A stretch of DNA of 64,000 nt from the NCBI GenBank assembly GCA_006226495.1, contig SBGU01000049.1:1-64000 (forward strand), given 5' to 3'. This document shows, piece after piece, positions 9,521 through 18,386 of this stretch. This stretch comes from Alphaproteobacteria bacterium. Its GTDB lineage: Bacteria; Pseudomonadota; Alphaproteobacteria; Sphingomonadales; Kordiimonadaceae. The stretch's first letter is position 1, and each line of letters starts with the position of its first letter. The notes below the pieces were generated by a model. That model had not been told where the DNA came from, searched no databases, and saw only the letters and a program-made list of their open reading frames with translations. The translations under genes were made by a program, and so were the position numbers.

Positions 9521-10254
9521 TTGCCGCCGACCTTCTGTTTGTCTGCGGGAACCGTTACTGACTGGGTGTCGCCGGTGTCGTCGACGATGCGGCCATCGGC
9601 CATGCTGATCACCCGGTCGCAGCGGTCGGCCAGGTGCGGATCGTGGGTCACCAGCACCAGGGTGGATTTGCGTTTTTCCGACAGGTCGAACAACAGGTCG
9701 ATAATGGCCCGGCCGGTTTTTCCGTCCAGGTTGCCGGTCGGTTCGTCACCGAACAGGATGGCGGGTTCGGGCGCCAGCGCGCGGGCCAGTGCCACACGCT
9801 GCTGTTCGCCACCCGAAAGCTGGGCGGGGTAATGGTCCATGCGGTGGGCAAGGCCCACGGCTTCCAGTTCCCTGGCCGCGCGGTCGAAAGCATCGTTGGT
9901 GCCGGCCAGTTCAAGCGGCACGGCGACATTTTCAAGTGCGGTCATGGTCGGGATCAGGTGGAAAGCCTGCATCACGATACCGATGCGGCTGAGGCGGTGG
10001 CGCGCGAGCGTATCCTCGTCGGCGCCGTCCAGCCTCAGGCCGTCAACGGTCACACTGCCGCCACTGGCCTGTTCAAGCCCGGTCATCAGGCTCATCAGCG
10101 ACGACTTGCCGGAACCCGACGGCCCCACAATGCCGACACTTTCGCCCGGCATGATATTGAAGCTGATATCCTTCAGGATATTCACCGGCCCGGCCCCCGA
10201 CGACAGGGTCAGGGAAACGGACGAGAGGGAGATAAGCGCTGTTTTTTCAGCCAT
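9517..10254 (-). CDS. ABC transporter ATP-binding protein, YbbA/LolD-like
   Basis: This 245-residue ATPase energises the permease encoded directly downstream. Motifs are the Walker [16 protein letters not shown] near residue 43, the Q-loop [17 protein letters not shown], the signature [15 protein letters not shown], the Walker [14 protein letters not shown], and the H-loop LVTHDPHLA. These are the hallmarks of the LolD/MacB branch. I use ATG 10254, which follows GAAGGTG; a longer reading frame upstream runs through the divergent esterase gene and is not credible. The C-terminal 20 residues are hydrophilic and variable. Confidence 0.85.
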   Translation of the reverse strand: MAEKTALISLSSVSLTLSSGAGPVNILKDISFNIMPGESVGIVGPSGSGKSSLMSLMTGLEQASGGSVTVDGLRLDGADEDTLARHRLSRIGIVMQAFHLIPTMTALENVAVPLELAGTNDAFDRAARELEAVGLAHRMDHYPAQLSGGEQQRVALARALAPEPAILFGDEPTGNLDGKTGRAIIDLLFDLSEKRKSTLVLVTHDPHLADRCDRVISMADGRIVDDTGDTQSVTVPADKQKVGGK

Positions 10255-10317
10255 TGTAATTTTGCACCTTCGCTGCCAGTTATGTTTTTGTATTTCAAAC
10301 AAGTAGGAGCCCGGACC

Positions 10318-10989
10318 ATGCCGGTCAACCGCATCCCGCGCAGATTCGTTGCATTTCTCGGCTTTTTGATGGCCGCTGTGTCGTTTTACGATGCAACCGC
10401 CCGGGCGGATGAGCAAGCGGCGGCGGGTTACAAGGTGCTGGCGTTCGGCGACAGCCTGACCGCAGGCTATGGCCTTGGCCCCGGCGAAGGCTTCACCGAT
10501 GTGCTGCAGGACTGGCTGAACGCGCATATGGATGCACCCGTCACCGTGGTGAATGGCGGCGTGTCGGGCGACACAACAACAGGCGGCCGTTCGCGCCTCG
10601 ACTGGGCGCTGGCGCCCTTCAAGGACGGCAAGCCGGATCTGGTGATCCTCACCCTCGGCGGCAACGATGGCTTGCGCGGCATCGACCCCACCATCACGCG
10701 CGACAATATCGACGCCATGGTGAAAACCCTGTCGGAACGCGGCATTCCGGTGCTTCTGGCCGGCATGATGGCGCCGCCCAACCTGGGCGAAGATTATGCG
10801 GCGGTGTTCAACCCGGCGTATCCCGACACGGCCAAACGCTACGGCGTGCCCTTCTATCCCTTCTTCCTGGACGGTGTTGCGGCGGACCCTGCGCTCAACC
10901 AGGCGGACGGCATCCATCCCAACCCGGCGGGCGTAAAAATTATCGTCGACCGCATTGCACCCATGGTGCAGGCCGAACTTTTGCGCTAG
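10318..10989 (+). CDS. SGNH-family esterase/lysophospholipase (TesA-like)
   Basis: This 223-residue protein carries an N-terminal signal sequence (VAFLGFLMAAVSFYDATARA) and should act in the periplasm. All four SGNH blocks are visible: GDSLTAGYG with the nucleophile Ser, NGGVSGDTTTGG with the oxyanion Gly, GGNDGLRG with the Asn, and DGIHPNPAG with Asp and His. E. coli TesA and arylesterases share this layout. I start at ATG 10318, preceded by AGGAGC; an ATG at 10282 is also in frame but lacks a good ribosome site. It is divergent from the ABC exporter, a known genomic pairing for YbbA-YbbP. Confidence 0.85.
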   Translation: MPVNRIPRRFVAFLGFLMAAVSFYDATARADEQAAAGYKVLAFGDSLTAGYGLGPGEGFTDVLQDWLNAHMDAPVTVVNGGVSGDTTTGGRSRLDWALAPFKDGKPDLVILTLGGNDGLRGIDPTITRDNIDAMVKTLSERGIPVLLAGMMAPPNLGEDYAAVFNPAYPDTAKRYGVPFYPFFLDGVAADPALNQADGIHPNPAGVKIIVDRIAPMVQAELLR

Positions 10990-11043
10990 AGTTAGTGGGT
11001 CGGGAGCCTCTATACCCGATATATAGATGATAGGGGGCAGGCT

Positions 11044-11649
11044 ATGGTACGATTGTTTATTGGCCTGGAAGTACCGGAAACCATTCAGGAAGCCCTGATG
11101 GATGTCCGGGGCGGCGTTGAAGGCGCGCATTGGCAGCGCGACGACCAGCTTCATCTGACACTGGCCTTCATCGGCGATGTTTCCAAAAAATCCATGCGTG
11201 AAATCGAGGGCGAGCTGTCGCGCATCAGCTTCCATCCCTTCGACCTGCAGCTTCGTGGTGTCGGGCTTTTTGGCAAGCCCAAACAGCCGAAGGCGCTGTG
11301 GGCCGGGGTCGAAAGCCCGGGGCCCTTGTGCCATTTGCACGAAAAGATCGTGCATGCGCTCGACCGGGTCGATGTCGAAACCGAACGGCGCAAATACAAG
11401 CCGCATGTCACACTGGCGCGGTTCCGCAAGCATGCGCATGCCCGGGTCGGCGACTGGCTCACGGAAAACGAGACCCTGCGCACACCCGCCGAAACCATCG
11501 AATATTTCACCCTGTTTTCCAGCCAGCTTACCAGCAACGGGTCCTATTATACCCCCGAAGCGCGGTTTGGCCGGGTGTTGGAAGACGAACCGGAAGCCGA
11601 CAATTACGGCTTCTCGATGGGTGGTTTCGTCGAAGCGGCGGCCTGGTAG
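11044..11649 (+). CDS. thpR: RNA 2',3'-cyclic phosphodiesterase ThpR
   Basis: This 201-residue protein belongs to the 2H phosphoesterase family. Both HxTx motifs are present: HLTLAFIG near residue 37 and HVTLARF near residue 121. The N terminus MVRLFIGLEVPETIQEAL and the block LQLRGVGLFGKPKQPKALW are typical of ThpR/LigT. It hydrolyses or ligates 2',3'-cyclic phosphate ends of RNA. It follows the esterase gene by 54 bases on the same strand and is convergent with the next gene at three bases distance. Confidence 0.85.
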   Translation: MVRLFIGLEVPETIQEALMDVRGGVEGAHWQRDDQLHLTLAFIGDVSKKSMREIEGELSRISFHPFDLQLRGVGLFGKPKQPKALWAGVESPGPLCHLHEKIVHALDRVDVETERRKYKPHVTLARFRKHAHARVGDWLTENETLRTPAETIEYFTLFSSQLTSNGSYYTPEARFGRVLEDEPEADNYGFSMGGFVEAAAW

Positions 11650-11652
11650 GCT

Positions 11653-12534
11653 TCAGCGCGCATTCTGGCTTTCGGGCAATGCCCCGTCACCGGCCCCGCT
11701 ACTGGCCATGTCGGTGACGGCGGACACGATCACCCCCGCGGAATTCCAGGGCAGGAAATGGTTCTGGCCCTCAAGGGTCACAAGCTTGGGGCTGGTGCCC
11801 GTGAACATTTTTTCCATATAGGCCACGTTGGCATAGGGCACCAGGTCGTCCCTGGTGCCATGGATGATGGTGACGGGCACATGGATGTCCGCCAGCTTGG
11901 GCGCCAAAATCCTCAGTTCGTCCTCGAGGCCGATCAGTTCCCTGTTCATGTGCCGCATGGGTGCAGCCAGAAGCCAGGAAAAGGGCGGCACATCGCCGAC
12001 ATACTGGATGAACATCACATCCTCAAGGTCCGGGTCCAGGGCCCCCGCCACCACCACGATGCCGCCTATAAGGTCAGGATATTTGGCCGCAGCCGCCACC
12101 ACTACCGGCCCACCCAGCGAATGGCCCACGAGGATCGGTTTGCGTCCGTTTTTTGGGTGCAACAGGGGTTCGAGCGCGGCAGCCTGGCCGTCCAGCGACA
12201 CCATGGCCTTGTCCGGCAGGGTCTGGCCAAAACCGGGCCGGTCGACCGACAGGAATTCATAGCCTGCCGGTGCCGCTTTCAGCATGTCATACCATGCGGC
12301 GGCATCCCCCGGGGTGCCATGCACGAAGATGACCCGCTGGCCGTCCGCATCACCCCGGTGCAGGTAACTGAGGCTGTCGATCCCGGGGGCGGGAGTTGTT
12401 GCACGTGCAACATATTCGTCCGATGTGAAGTGGCTGTCGAAATCGACAAACAGCGATGAACAGCCCACCAGCAACAGGGGTGCGGTCAGCACAAAAACCA
12501 GCCAGAATTTTCCCGATTTCAGAATTTTCCCCAT
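11653..12534 (-). CDS. Alpha/beta-hydrolase lipoprotein
   Basis: This 293-residue protein has a lipoprotein signal ending in LLLVGCSS, so Cys at about residue 25 should be lipidated. The alpha/beta-hydrolase core shows RVIFVHGTPGDAAAW (oxyanion region), the nucleophile elbow VGHSLGGPV, a likely acid Asp near GTRDDLVPY, and the final His in GQNHFLPW. The substrate is unknown. It has no operon partner on its strand and is divergent from phoD. Confidence 0.75.
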   Translation of the reverse strand: MGKILKSGKFWLVFVLTAPLLLVGCSSLFVDFDSHFTSDEYVARATTPAPGIDSLSYLHRGDADGQRVIFVHGTPGDAAAWYDMLKAAPAGYEFLSVDRPGFGQTLPDKAMVSLDGQAAALEPLLHPKNGRKPILVGHSLGGPVVVAAAAKYPDLIGGIVVVAGALDPDLEDVMFIQYVGDVPPFSWLLAAPMRHMNRELIGLEDELRILAPKLADIHVPVTIIHGTRDDLVPYANVAYMEKMFTGTSPKLVTLEGQNHFLPWNSAGVIVSAVTDMASSGAGDGALPESQNAR

Positions 12535-12718
12535 GTCCCCGCCGTCCCTCTGGGCCCATTGTCATGGCCCTTGTTTTGACCCCAGTGTGCGGTAGCGTGG
12601 CCGGGATGCCAGTCACGAATCTGTGATGCCACCCGCCCGCCGGTTCATGCTGTCATGCTGGCGTCATACGGCCCCGGTTAAAAGGGGCGGGTTCGTGTTA
12701 TCAAGGGGGGAACTGACC

Positions 12719-14281
12719 ATGGAAAAAATCTCGCGGCGCCAGATGTTGCGCGCGGCCAGCTTGCTCGGCCTTGCGGCCTTCAGCCGGCCCCTGCTGGCGA
12801 CACCGGAATGGATCGTCGGCAAACCGCGTTTCATCGATTACCCCTTCAAGCTGGGTGTGGCGTCGGGTGACGCACTGCCCACCGGCTTTGTGATCTGGAC
12901 CCGCCTTGCGCCCAGCCCGCTGGACGCCAGCGCCACGGGTGCCGAACCGATCCCGGTCGGGTATGAAATTTCGGCGGACGAAAATTTCCGCAAGATCGTG
13001 CAGACCGGCCATGCGGTCGCGCACCCCGACAATGCCCATGCCGTGCATGTGGATGTGCAGGGCATGGCGCCCGGCCGACCCTACTGGTACCGCTTCCGGG
13101 CGGGGGACGAAATCAGCGCCACGGGCCGCGCGGTCACCACGCCGTTGGTGATGAGCCCGCTCGAGAAGTTCCGCTTCGCCTTTGCGTCGTGCCAGAATTA
13201 CGAGCAGGGTTATTTCGGCGCCTACCGCGACATGATCGAACAGGACGTCGACCTGATCGTGCACCTGGGCGACTATATCTATGAATATGCCGCCGGTGGC
13301 CCCTTGCGCCGCAGCCCGGTCACCAGCGCGCGCACCCTGGATGACTACCGTGCTTTCCATGCCGTCTATAAACTGGACGAGGACCTGCAGGCCGCGCACC
13401 GGCACACAAGCTGGCTCCTGACCTGGGACGACCATGAGGTCGCGAACGATTATGCCGGCGACAATGACGCCGATTATGAGGACAAGGCCACGTTCCTCCA
13501 GCGCCGCGCCGCCGCCTACAAGGCCTATTTTGAACATCTGCCGCTTCGGAAAGCCACCACGCCGCGCGGCCCGGATATGGACCTCTACCAGCGCGCCGCC
13601 TACGGCGACCTGATGGAAATCAACATGCTGGACACGCGCCAGTACCGGGACGATCAGCCCTGCCAGTTGCCGGACGATGGCGGCTGGCGCCTGATCGACG
13701 ATACCTGCGACGAACGGCTGGACCCCAAGCGCAGCATCCTGGGCGAAGGCCAGGAACGCTGGCTTCTGGGCGGCCTTGGCCGCACCGGTGCCAAATGGAA
13801 TGTCATCGCGCAGGGCATGCTGTTCTCGAAGCATGATTACAAGATCGGCGAAGGCCAGCAGTTCGGCAGCGAATATTGGGACGGTTATGTCGGCTCGCGC
13901 GACCGGGTGCTGAATGCGATCGAAAAACGCAAGGTGTCGAACCCGGTCATCATCGGCGGTGATGTTCATGCAACCTACGTCTGCGATGTGAAGCAGGATT
14001 TCGACAAGCCGGAAAGCGTCACCGTCGCCAGCGAATTTGTCTGCACCTCCATCACCAGCGGCAACTGGCATCATGACCGCAACGCGGCTACCATGGCCGA
14101 TAACCCGCATATCAAGCTCTATGAGGGCCGGTACCGTGGCTACACCCTGTGTGATGTCTCGAAAAAGGACTGGAAAGCCCAGCTTCGGGTCATGGACGAT
14201 GTCACCAAACGCGACATGAAGGCCTCGACCCTCAAGACCTATGTCATCGAAGACGGGGTTGCCGGGCCCAAGGAGGCTTAG
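12719..14281 (+). CDS. phoD: Alkaline phosphatase D (PhoD family), Tat-exported
   Basis: This 520-residue protein starts with a twin-arginine-type signal (SRRQMLRAASLLGLAAF), as PhoD enzymes do. It then has the PhoD N-terminal Fn3-like domain with FKLGVASGDALPTGFVIWTRL, followed by the metallophosphatase domain: FRFAFASCQNYEQGYFGAYRDM, VDLIVHLGDYIYEYA, LTWDDHEVANDYAG, and VIIGGDVHATYVCDV. It should hydrolyse phosphomono- or diesters in the periplasm, using iron and calcium in characterised members. I chose ATG 12719 because it follows AAGGGGGGAA and starts the Tat peptide. No Pho box was seen by eye in the 184-base upstream gap. Confidence 0.9.
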   Translation: MEKISRRQMLRAASLLGLAAFSRPLLATPEWIVGKPRFIDYPFKLGVASGDALPTGFVIWTRLAPSPLDASATGAEPIPVGYEISADENFRKIVQTGHAVAHPDNAHAVHVDVQGMAPGRPYWYRFRAGDEISATGRAVTTPLVMSPLEKFRFAFASCQNYEQGYFGAYRDMIEQDVDLIVHLGDYIYEYAAGGPLRRSPVTSARTLDDYRAFHAVYKLDEDLQAAHRHTSWLLTWDDHEVANDYAGDNDADYEDKATFLQRRAAAYKAYFEHLPLRKATTPRGPDMDLYQRAAYGDLMEINMLDTRQYRDDQPCQLPDDGGWRLIDDTCDERLDPKRSILGEGQERWLLGGLGRTGAKWNVIAQGMLFSKHDYKIGEGQQFGSEYWDGYVGSRDRVLNAIEKRKVSNPVIIGGDVHATYVCDVKQDFDKPESVTVASEFVCTSITSGNWHHDRNAATMADNPHIKLYEGRYRGYTLCDVSKKDWKAQLRVMDDVTKRDMKASTLKTYVIEDGVAGPKEA

Positions 14282-14283
14282 GC

Positions 14284-15147
14284 CTAGACGCCAAACCGGG
14301 CCAGGATGCTTTCGACCTGGCCCACATAACCCCCGCCAAACAGCCGCACATGCACCAGCAGCGGCCACAGTTGATAAATTGCACAGCGTTCGCGCGTGAA
14401 GCCGGCATCGATGGCATATTGGGCGTGGTAGGCGTCAAAAAATACCGGGTCCAACCCACCCATCAGCGCGATGAAAGCCAGGTCCATTTCCCGGTCGCCG
14501 TAGGAAATGGCCGGGTCGATGAAGGCTGCCACCGTCTCGCCGTCGATCAGCATGTTGCCGGCCCATATGTCGCCGTGCAGCAGGCTGGCGGCGGGGCTGG
14601 CCGGCAACAGGTCCGGCAGTTTCTGGGCGAGCTTTTCGATGCGCGCCATGGTGCCGGGGCTCAGCCGCGCGACCCGCGCGCATGACCCCGCCATGGCCAA
14701 CAACCGGTTTTCGGTGAAAAAGCGGCACCAGTTGTCGTCTTCCCGGTTCTGCTGGCCCAAGGGGCCGATAACCGTGTCTGTCTGGAAGCCGAAGCGTTTG
14801 CCGGTCACCCGGTGCAGCGCCGCCACAGGCCCCGCGATACTGATGGCCGCCTTGTGGGCGTTGGTGCTGCCCGCATGCGCGATATGCTCCATCACCAATA
14901 TGCCGTCGGCCTGATACAGAACCTTGGGCACCGGCAGCGGCGAATGCTCGGCCAGGTAGGTCAGCATCATGGCCTCGGTCGCCGTGGTGTCCGGCTGGTC
15001 GGCGCGCGGGCGTTTGGCCACCACCGTGCGGCCGTCCGACAGGCTCAGGCGCGAAACATCGGCGATATCACCACCGCGCATGGGCCTGCTGCCGGTCACC
15101 GCCGCGCCCAGCGCCTTTTCAAGCTGTCTGGCAAGCGGTCCGGCCAT
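14284..15147 (-). CDS. Fructosamine/ribulosamine 3-kinase family protein
   Basis: This 287-residue protein has the FN3K kinase fold: RTVVAKRPRADQ with the ATP-binding Lys, LPVPKVLYQADGILVMEHI at the hinge, the catalytic loop LLHGDIWAGNMLID, and FIDPAISYGDREMDLAFIALMG. Bacterial members phosphorylate ribulosamines or erythrulosamines on glycated proteins, which makes the adduct fall off. It lies five bases downstream of the low-molecular-weight phosphatase gene on the same strand. That pairing recurs in bacteria and supports a deglycation role. Start is ATG 15147, with only a weak ribosome site, consistent with coupling to the upstream gene. Confidence 0.85.
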   Translation of the reverse strand: MAGPLARQLEKALGAAVTGSRPMRGGDIADVSRLSLSDGRTVVAKRPRADQPDTTATEAMMLTYLAEHSPLPVPKVLYQADGILVMEHIAHAGSTNAHKAAISIAGPVAALHRVTGKRFGFQTDTVIGPLGQQNREDDNWCRFFTENRLLAMAGSCARVARLSPGTMARIEKLAQKLPDLLPASPAASLLHGDIWAGNMLIDGETVAAFIDPAISYGDREMDLAFIALMGGLDPVFFDAYHAQYAIDAGFTRERCAIYQLWPLLVHVRLFGGGYVGQVESILARFGV

Positions 15148-15152
15148 GGGGT

Positions 15153-15626
15153 TCAGAAATGCTTTTCGCGGATTTTGGCCAACAGGCCGTCGGACGCATC
15201 CATGGCGGCGGCGTAACAGTCGTCAAACTGGCTGTGGTGGCCATAATAGGGGTCCGGCATTTCATGGAACGGCATGCCGGGCGCGTGGCTCAGGAACAGG
15301 CTCAGCTTGTGGCGGTGTTCTTCGGGGCAGCGTTCGGTCAGGTCGGTCATATTGTCATGGTCCATGGCCAGGATATAATCGAAATCCTCGAAATCCTCGT
15401 CCGTTACCTTGCGGGACCGCTGGCCGGAGATATCGACACCGCGTTTTTTGGCCGTTGCCTGCGCGCGCGAATCCGGCGCTGATCCGGCGTGGTAGCCAAT
15501 GGTGCCGGCGCTGTCGATGGTCAGTTTGTCCAAAACACCGGCCTTTTGTGCGGCCGCACGAAAGGCGCCTTCGGCCATGGGCGACCGGCAGATATTCCCC
15601 ATGCAGACAAAAAGCACCTTCACCAC
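15153..15626 (-). CDS. Low-molecular-weight protein-tyrosine-phosphatase family protein
   Basis: The 157-residue protein has the P-loop C-M-G-N-I-C-R-S (CX5R) close to its N terminus and the general-acid motif MPDPYYG near residue 128. The start is one of two adjacent GTG codons (15626 or 15623) behind GAGG; either gives the canonical KVLFVCMGNICRSP beginning. A longer upstream reading would overlap the sirtuin gene and is rejected. Some bacterial members remove phosphate from protein-bound ribulosamine 5-phosphate rather than phosphotyrosine, and its neighbour here is an FN3K kinase. Confidence 0.85.
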   Translation of the reverse strand: MVKVLFVCMGNICRSPMAEGAFRAAAQKAGVLDKLTIDSAGTIGYHAGSAPDSRAQATAKKRGVDISGQRSRKVTDEDFEDFDYILAMDHDNMTDLTERCPEEHRHKLSLFLSHAPGMPFHEMPDPYYGHHSQFDDCYAAAMDASDGLLAKIREKHF

Positions 15627-15713
15627 TTTGCACCTCGTTCCAAGCTGGTTTAATAACAGGTAGCCCATCGGGGCGCAGATAAAAAGAGGCCTGTTCAATT
15701 GGGGGAAGCGGCC

Positions 15714-16433
15714 ATGGTTGCATACAGGAATATCGTGGTGCTGACCGGCGCCGGCATCTCGGCGGAATCGGGCCTGCGCACCTTTCGCGACGCGGGCGGC
15801 CTGTGGGAAGGTTTCCGCATGGAAGATGTCGCTACACCTGAAGCGTTCGCGCGCGATCCTGCGCTGGTGCAGCGCTTCTACAACATGCGCCGGGCTGACC
15901 TGTTGTGGGCCGAACCCAACGCCGCCCACAAGGCGCTGGCGGAGCTTGAAGCCAATTTTGCGGGTGAGGTGACCATCATCACCCAGAATGTGGACGACCT
16001 GCATGAAAAGGCAGGATCGCACAATGTGATGCATATGCATGGCGAACTTCGGAAAGTGCGCTGCCGTATGTGCGGGCAGGTGCATGACTGGGAGGACGAT
16101 ATCGAGGACGGCAGCGGCTGTGCCGATTGTGGCACCATTGGCATGCTGAGGCCCCATATCGTCTGGTTTGGCGAAATGCCTTTCTATATGGAGGAGATTG
16201 TGGACGCGCTTCGGGGCTGCGACCTGTTCCTGTCCATCGGTACCAGCGGGCACGTTTACCCCGCCGCCGGATTTGTTGCCGAAGTGCGTGCGCAGGGGCT
16301 TGCGCACACGGTGGAACTGAATATGGAACCAAGCCAGGGCGCCAGCTATTTTGCCGAATGCCGGCACGGCCCCGCCGGCAGCCTGGTGCCCGGCTTCGTG
16401 AGCGAACTTTTAAACGGAAGGATGATAGAATGA
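15714..16433 (+). CDS. cobB: NAD-dependent protein deacylase (sirtuin)
   Basis: This 239-residue sirtuin shows VVLTGAGISAESGLRTFRD for NAD binding, TQNVDDLHEKAG, the catalytic His in MHMHGEL, and a zinc site with CRMCG and CADCG. The segment FYNMRR contains the Tyr-x-x-Arg pair that recognises succinyl or malonyl lysine in class III sirtuins, so desuccinylase activity is plausible. ATG 15714 follows GGGGGAAG; a TTG 15 bases upstream is less likely. It is divergent from the phosphatase-kinase pair and overlaps the pterin dehydratase gene (ATGA). Confidence 0.9.
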   Translation: MVAYRNIVVLTGAGISAESGLRTFRDAGGLWEGFRMEDVATPEAFARDPALVQRFYNMRRADLLWAEPNAAHKALAELEANFAGEVTIITQNVDDLHEKAGSHNVMHMHGELRKVRCRMCGQVHDWEDDIEDGSGCADCGTIGMLRPHIVWFGEMPFYMEEIVDALRGCDLFLSIGTSGHVYPAAGFVAEVRAQGLAHTVELNMEPSQGASYFAECRHGPAGSLVPGFVSELLNGRMIE

Positions 16434-16726
16434 CACGACCCAGCCAACTGACCGCCGATGCCCGCGACGAAGCCCTTTCGGGCCTGCCCGGCTGGGCCTA
16501 TGACGCAGCGGACAAGGCGATCAAAAAAACCTTCAAGTTCGCCGATTTTTCGGAAGCCTGGGCTTTCATGAACCGTGCCGCGCTTCTGGCCGAAAAAATG
16601 GACCACCATCCGGAATGGTTCAATGTGTATAATCGGGTCGAGGTGAAGATGACCACGCATGACGCGGACGGTGTCACCGACCTTGATATCCGGATGGCGA
16701 CGGCCATGGAGGCTTTCGCCGCCTGA
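16430..16726 (+). CDS. 4a-hydroxytetrahydrobiopterin dehydratase (PCD)
   Basis: This 98-residue protein has the PCD active-site pattern EKMDHHPEWFNVYNRV followed by VKMTTHDADGVTDLD, with the His-His-Pro and the distal Thr-His. It dehydrates 4a-hydroxytetrahydropterin so that the cofactor of aromatic amino-acid hydroxylases, or a molybdopterin-related compound, can be recycled. No phenylalanine hydroxylase lies in this window. The start codon overlaps the cobB stop codon. Confidence 0.9.
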   Translation: MTRPSQLTADARDEALSGLPGWAYDAADKAIKKTFKFADFSEAWAFMNRAALLAEKMDHHPEWFNVYNRVEVKMTTHDADGVTDLDIRMATAMEAFAA

Positions 16727-16755
16727 TCGAACATTGCCCGAAGGGGGAGGGTGCC

Positions 16756-17175
16756 ATGAAGAGATTTGTGACGGGACTGGCCGCGACCGTGCTTTTTGCC
16801 GCGGCCGCGCAGGCGGGCGAGGTAAAACCGCTGATGCAGGCGGATACCGATATCATCGGTGGTGCGCTCAGTTACCCCGAGGGCAAACCGGTCATCAGCG
16901 CGGTCGAGATCACGGTCTTGCCGGGCGAAGCCAACACATGGCACAGCCACCCGGTGCCCACCTTCGGATATACGGTATCGGGCGTGCTGACGGTCTATTA
17001 TGCCAACGGCGACAAGCGGGTCATCCTGCCGGGCCAGACCATTGTCGAGGCCCAGCACACCCCGCATTACAGCCGCAATGAAGGCACCGAAGTGGTGAAG
17101 CTGATTGTCTTCTACGCGGGCGCGGAAGGCGTGCAGAACACCATCCCGGCCCCGGCGCCAGAGCACCAGGACTAG
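16756..17175 (+). CDS. Periplasmic cupin-domain protein
   Basis: This 139-residue protein has a cleavable signal (MKRFVTGLAATVLFAAAAQAGE) and a single cupin_2 barrel. The metal-binding segment reads PGEANTWHSHPVPTFGYTVSGVLTV, with His-x-His and a spaced Glu/Tyr, and later GQTIVEAQHTPHYSRN. Small exported cupins of this kind lack a defined substrate. It follows the PCD gene by 29 bases with its own GGGGAGGG ribosome site, so it may be co-transcribed with cobB. Confidence 0.75.
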   Translation: MKRFVTGLAATVLFAAAAQAGEVKPLMQADTDIIGGALSYPEGKPVISAVEITVLPGEANTWHSHPVPTFGYTVSGVLTVYYANGDKRVILPGQTIVEAQHTPHYSRNEGTEVVKLIVFYAGAEGVQNTIPAPAPEHQD

Positions 17176-17178
17176 GCT

Positions 17179-18090
17179 TCAGCCTTCCTTCAGCCAGGCC
17201 AGCACCAGATTGTGGGCAATGGCCAAAGGCGGCGGCAGCATGAAATCCTCGCGCGTGCGCATCAGGCCTTCGCGCGCTTCTTCCTTGGTGATCCAGCGGG
17301 CGGATTCGATCTCGACCGGGTCGATGTTCAATTCGTCATCCTCGACCCAGGCCATGCAGCCGATCATCAGGCTCGATGGCCAGGGCCAGGGCTGGCTGGT
17401 GACATATTTCACCTTCGTTGCCTTCACGCCGGTTTCTTCCCACAGCTCGCGGGCCACGGCTTCTTCGATGGTCTCCCCCGGCTCCATGAAACCGGCGAGG
17501 GCGGAATACATGCCGGGCGGCAGATGGTGGCCGCGGCCGACCAGCGCCTTGTCACCGTGGAACGCCAGCATGATCACTACCGGGTCGGTGCGCGGGAAAT
17601 GGCTGGCGTCGCAGGCCGTGCATTTGCGCTCGTACCCGCCTTTCACCAGCTTGCTTTCATGCCCGCATTTGGCGCAGAAACGGTGGCTCTGGTGCCAGCT
17701 CAACATGGATTTGGCTTGCGCGATGATGCCAAGGGACGGGTGGGCATGGCCCAGTTTCATGGCAATGGCGCGGGCATCGCGGAATTTGGCATGGCCAAAC
17801 AGGCCGGTCAGGTCGTCGGGCGTGCCGTCCAGCCGGGCACCGTAACAGGGCGCGCTGCCATTGAGCCCCAGGAACACGCGGGTGCCCACGGGCAGGAAGC
17901 GGCACTGGCCGGCTGTCAGCCAGAAAATGTCGCCGATATCGTCGGTCAGGATCTGGTCCTCGGCCATCAGGACGAATCGGGCATCGTCGCCGCGCGCGAT
18001 ATCGCCCAATATCTCGGGGTCGGTGCGCAGATGGTCCGCGCGGTCCAGCGGGTTTCCGGAAAAAACGGTCTGAATGTCGGCCAGGGCCAT
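17179..18090 (-). CDS. nudC: NAD+ diphosphatase / RNA deNADding enzyme NudC
   Basis: This 303-residue protein has the NudC architecture: a variable N-terminal domain, a zinc ribbon (CAKCG near 142 and CTACD near 160), then the Nudix box GFMEPGETIEEAVARELWEE and the NudC-specific motif SQPWPWPSSLM. The enzyme cleaves NAD(H) to NMN and AMP and removes NAD caps from RNA 5-prime ends. It ends three bases from the convergent cupin gene. Its start is followed upstream by the SRP RNA gene on the opposite strand. Confidence 0.9.
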   Translation of the reverse strand: MALADIQTVFSGNPLDRADHLRTDPEILGDIARGDDARFVLMAEDQILTDDIGDIFWLTAGQCRFLPVGTRVFLGLNGSAPCYGARLDGTPDDLTGLFGHAKFRDARAIAMKLGHAHPSLGIIAQAKSMLSWHQSHRFCAKCGHESKLVKGGYERKCTACDASHFPRTDPVVIMLAFHGDKALVGRGHHLPPGMYSALAGFMEPGETIEEAVARELWEETGVKATKVKYVTSQPWPWPSSLMIGCMAWVEDDELNIDPVEIESARWITKEEAREGLMRTREDFMLPPPLAIAHNLVLAWLKEG

Positions 18091-18140
18091 ATTTTGCTCC
18101 CTCCTGTCGCGGGGTTTAAGCTAGGGCGGGCATATTCCTC

Positions 18141-18169
18141 TTGCAAGTGCGGCGTGGAATCGCCATATA
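18141..18169 (+). promoter_or_regulatory. Probable promoter of the SRP RNA
   Basis: TTGCAA (18141-18146) and CATATA (18164-18169) are separated by 17 bases and would start transcription within a few bases of the RNA 5-prime end at about 18173. The -10 match is only partial. Confidence 0.4.
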
Positions 18170-18172
18170 GGC

Positions 18173-18270
18173 GGCGGGAGAGCCGGCGGACATTCCGCTC
18201 GCCAACCCGGTCAGGTCCGAAAGGAAGCAGCCGTAACGAGTTGTGCATGGGTCGTTTTGGCCCTCCCACC
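18173..18270 (+). ncRNA. ffs: Bacterial small signal recognition particle RNA (4.5S-type)
   Basis: The apical part contains the universal SRP domain IV sequence: GGTCAGGTCCGAAAGGAAGC followed by AGCC, with the GGAA-type tetraloop region and the conserved A-rich internal loop bound by Ffh. The outer stem pairs GGGAG at about 18176-18180 with CTCCC at 18263-18267. The RNA lies directly upstream of dnaX, its usual alphaproteobacterial position. Ends are estimated to within about five bases. It works with Ffh and FtsY in co-translational membrane targeting. Confidence 0.9.
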
Positions 18271-18386
18271 CAACCCCCTTTTCGACGAATTCCCCCGCCT
18301 TGTCGTGACACGCGCCAAAAGCCTTCCGCTTGGCCGTCGTTCCTGTTAGTCATGGCGTCTGAGTGAGACAAGGGAGAGCCTTTTCG

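Noticed and set aside
7283-9832. Plus-strand 849-residue reading frame opposite the ABC permease
   Set aside because: It is His- and Gln-rich without any recognisable domain, and the opposite strand encodes a clear FtsX-type permease.
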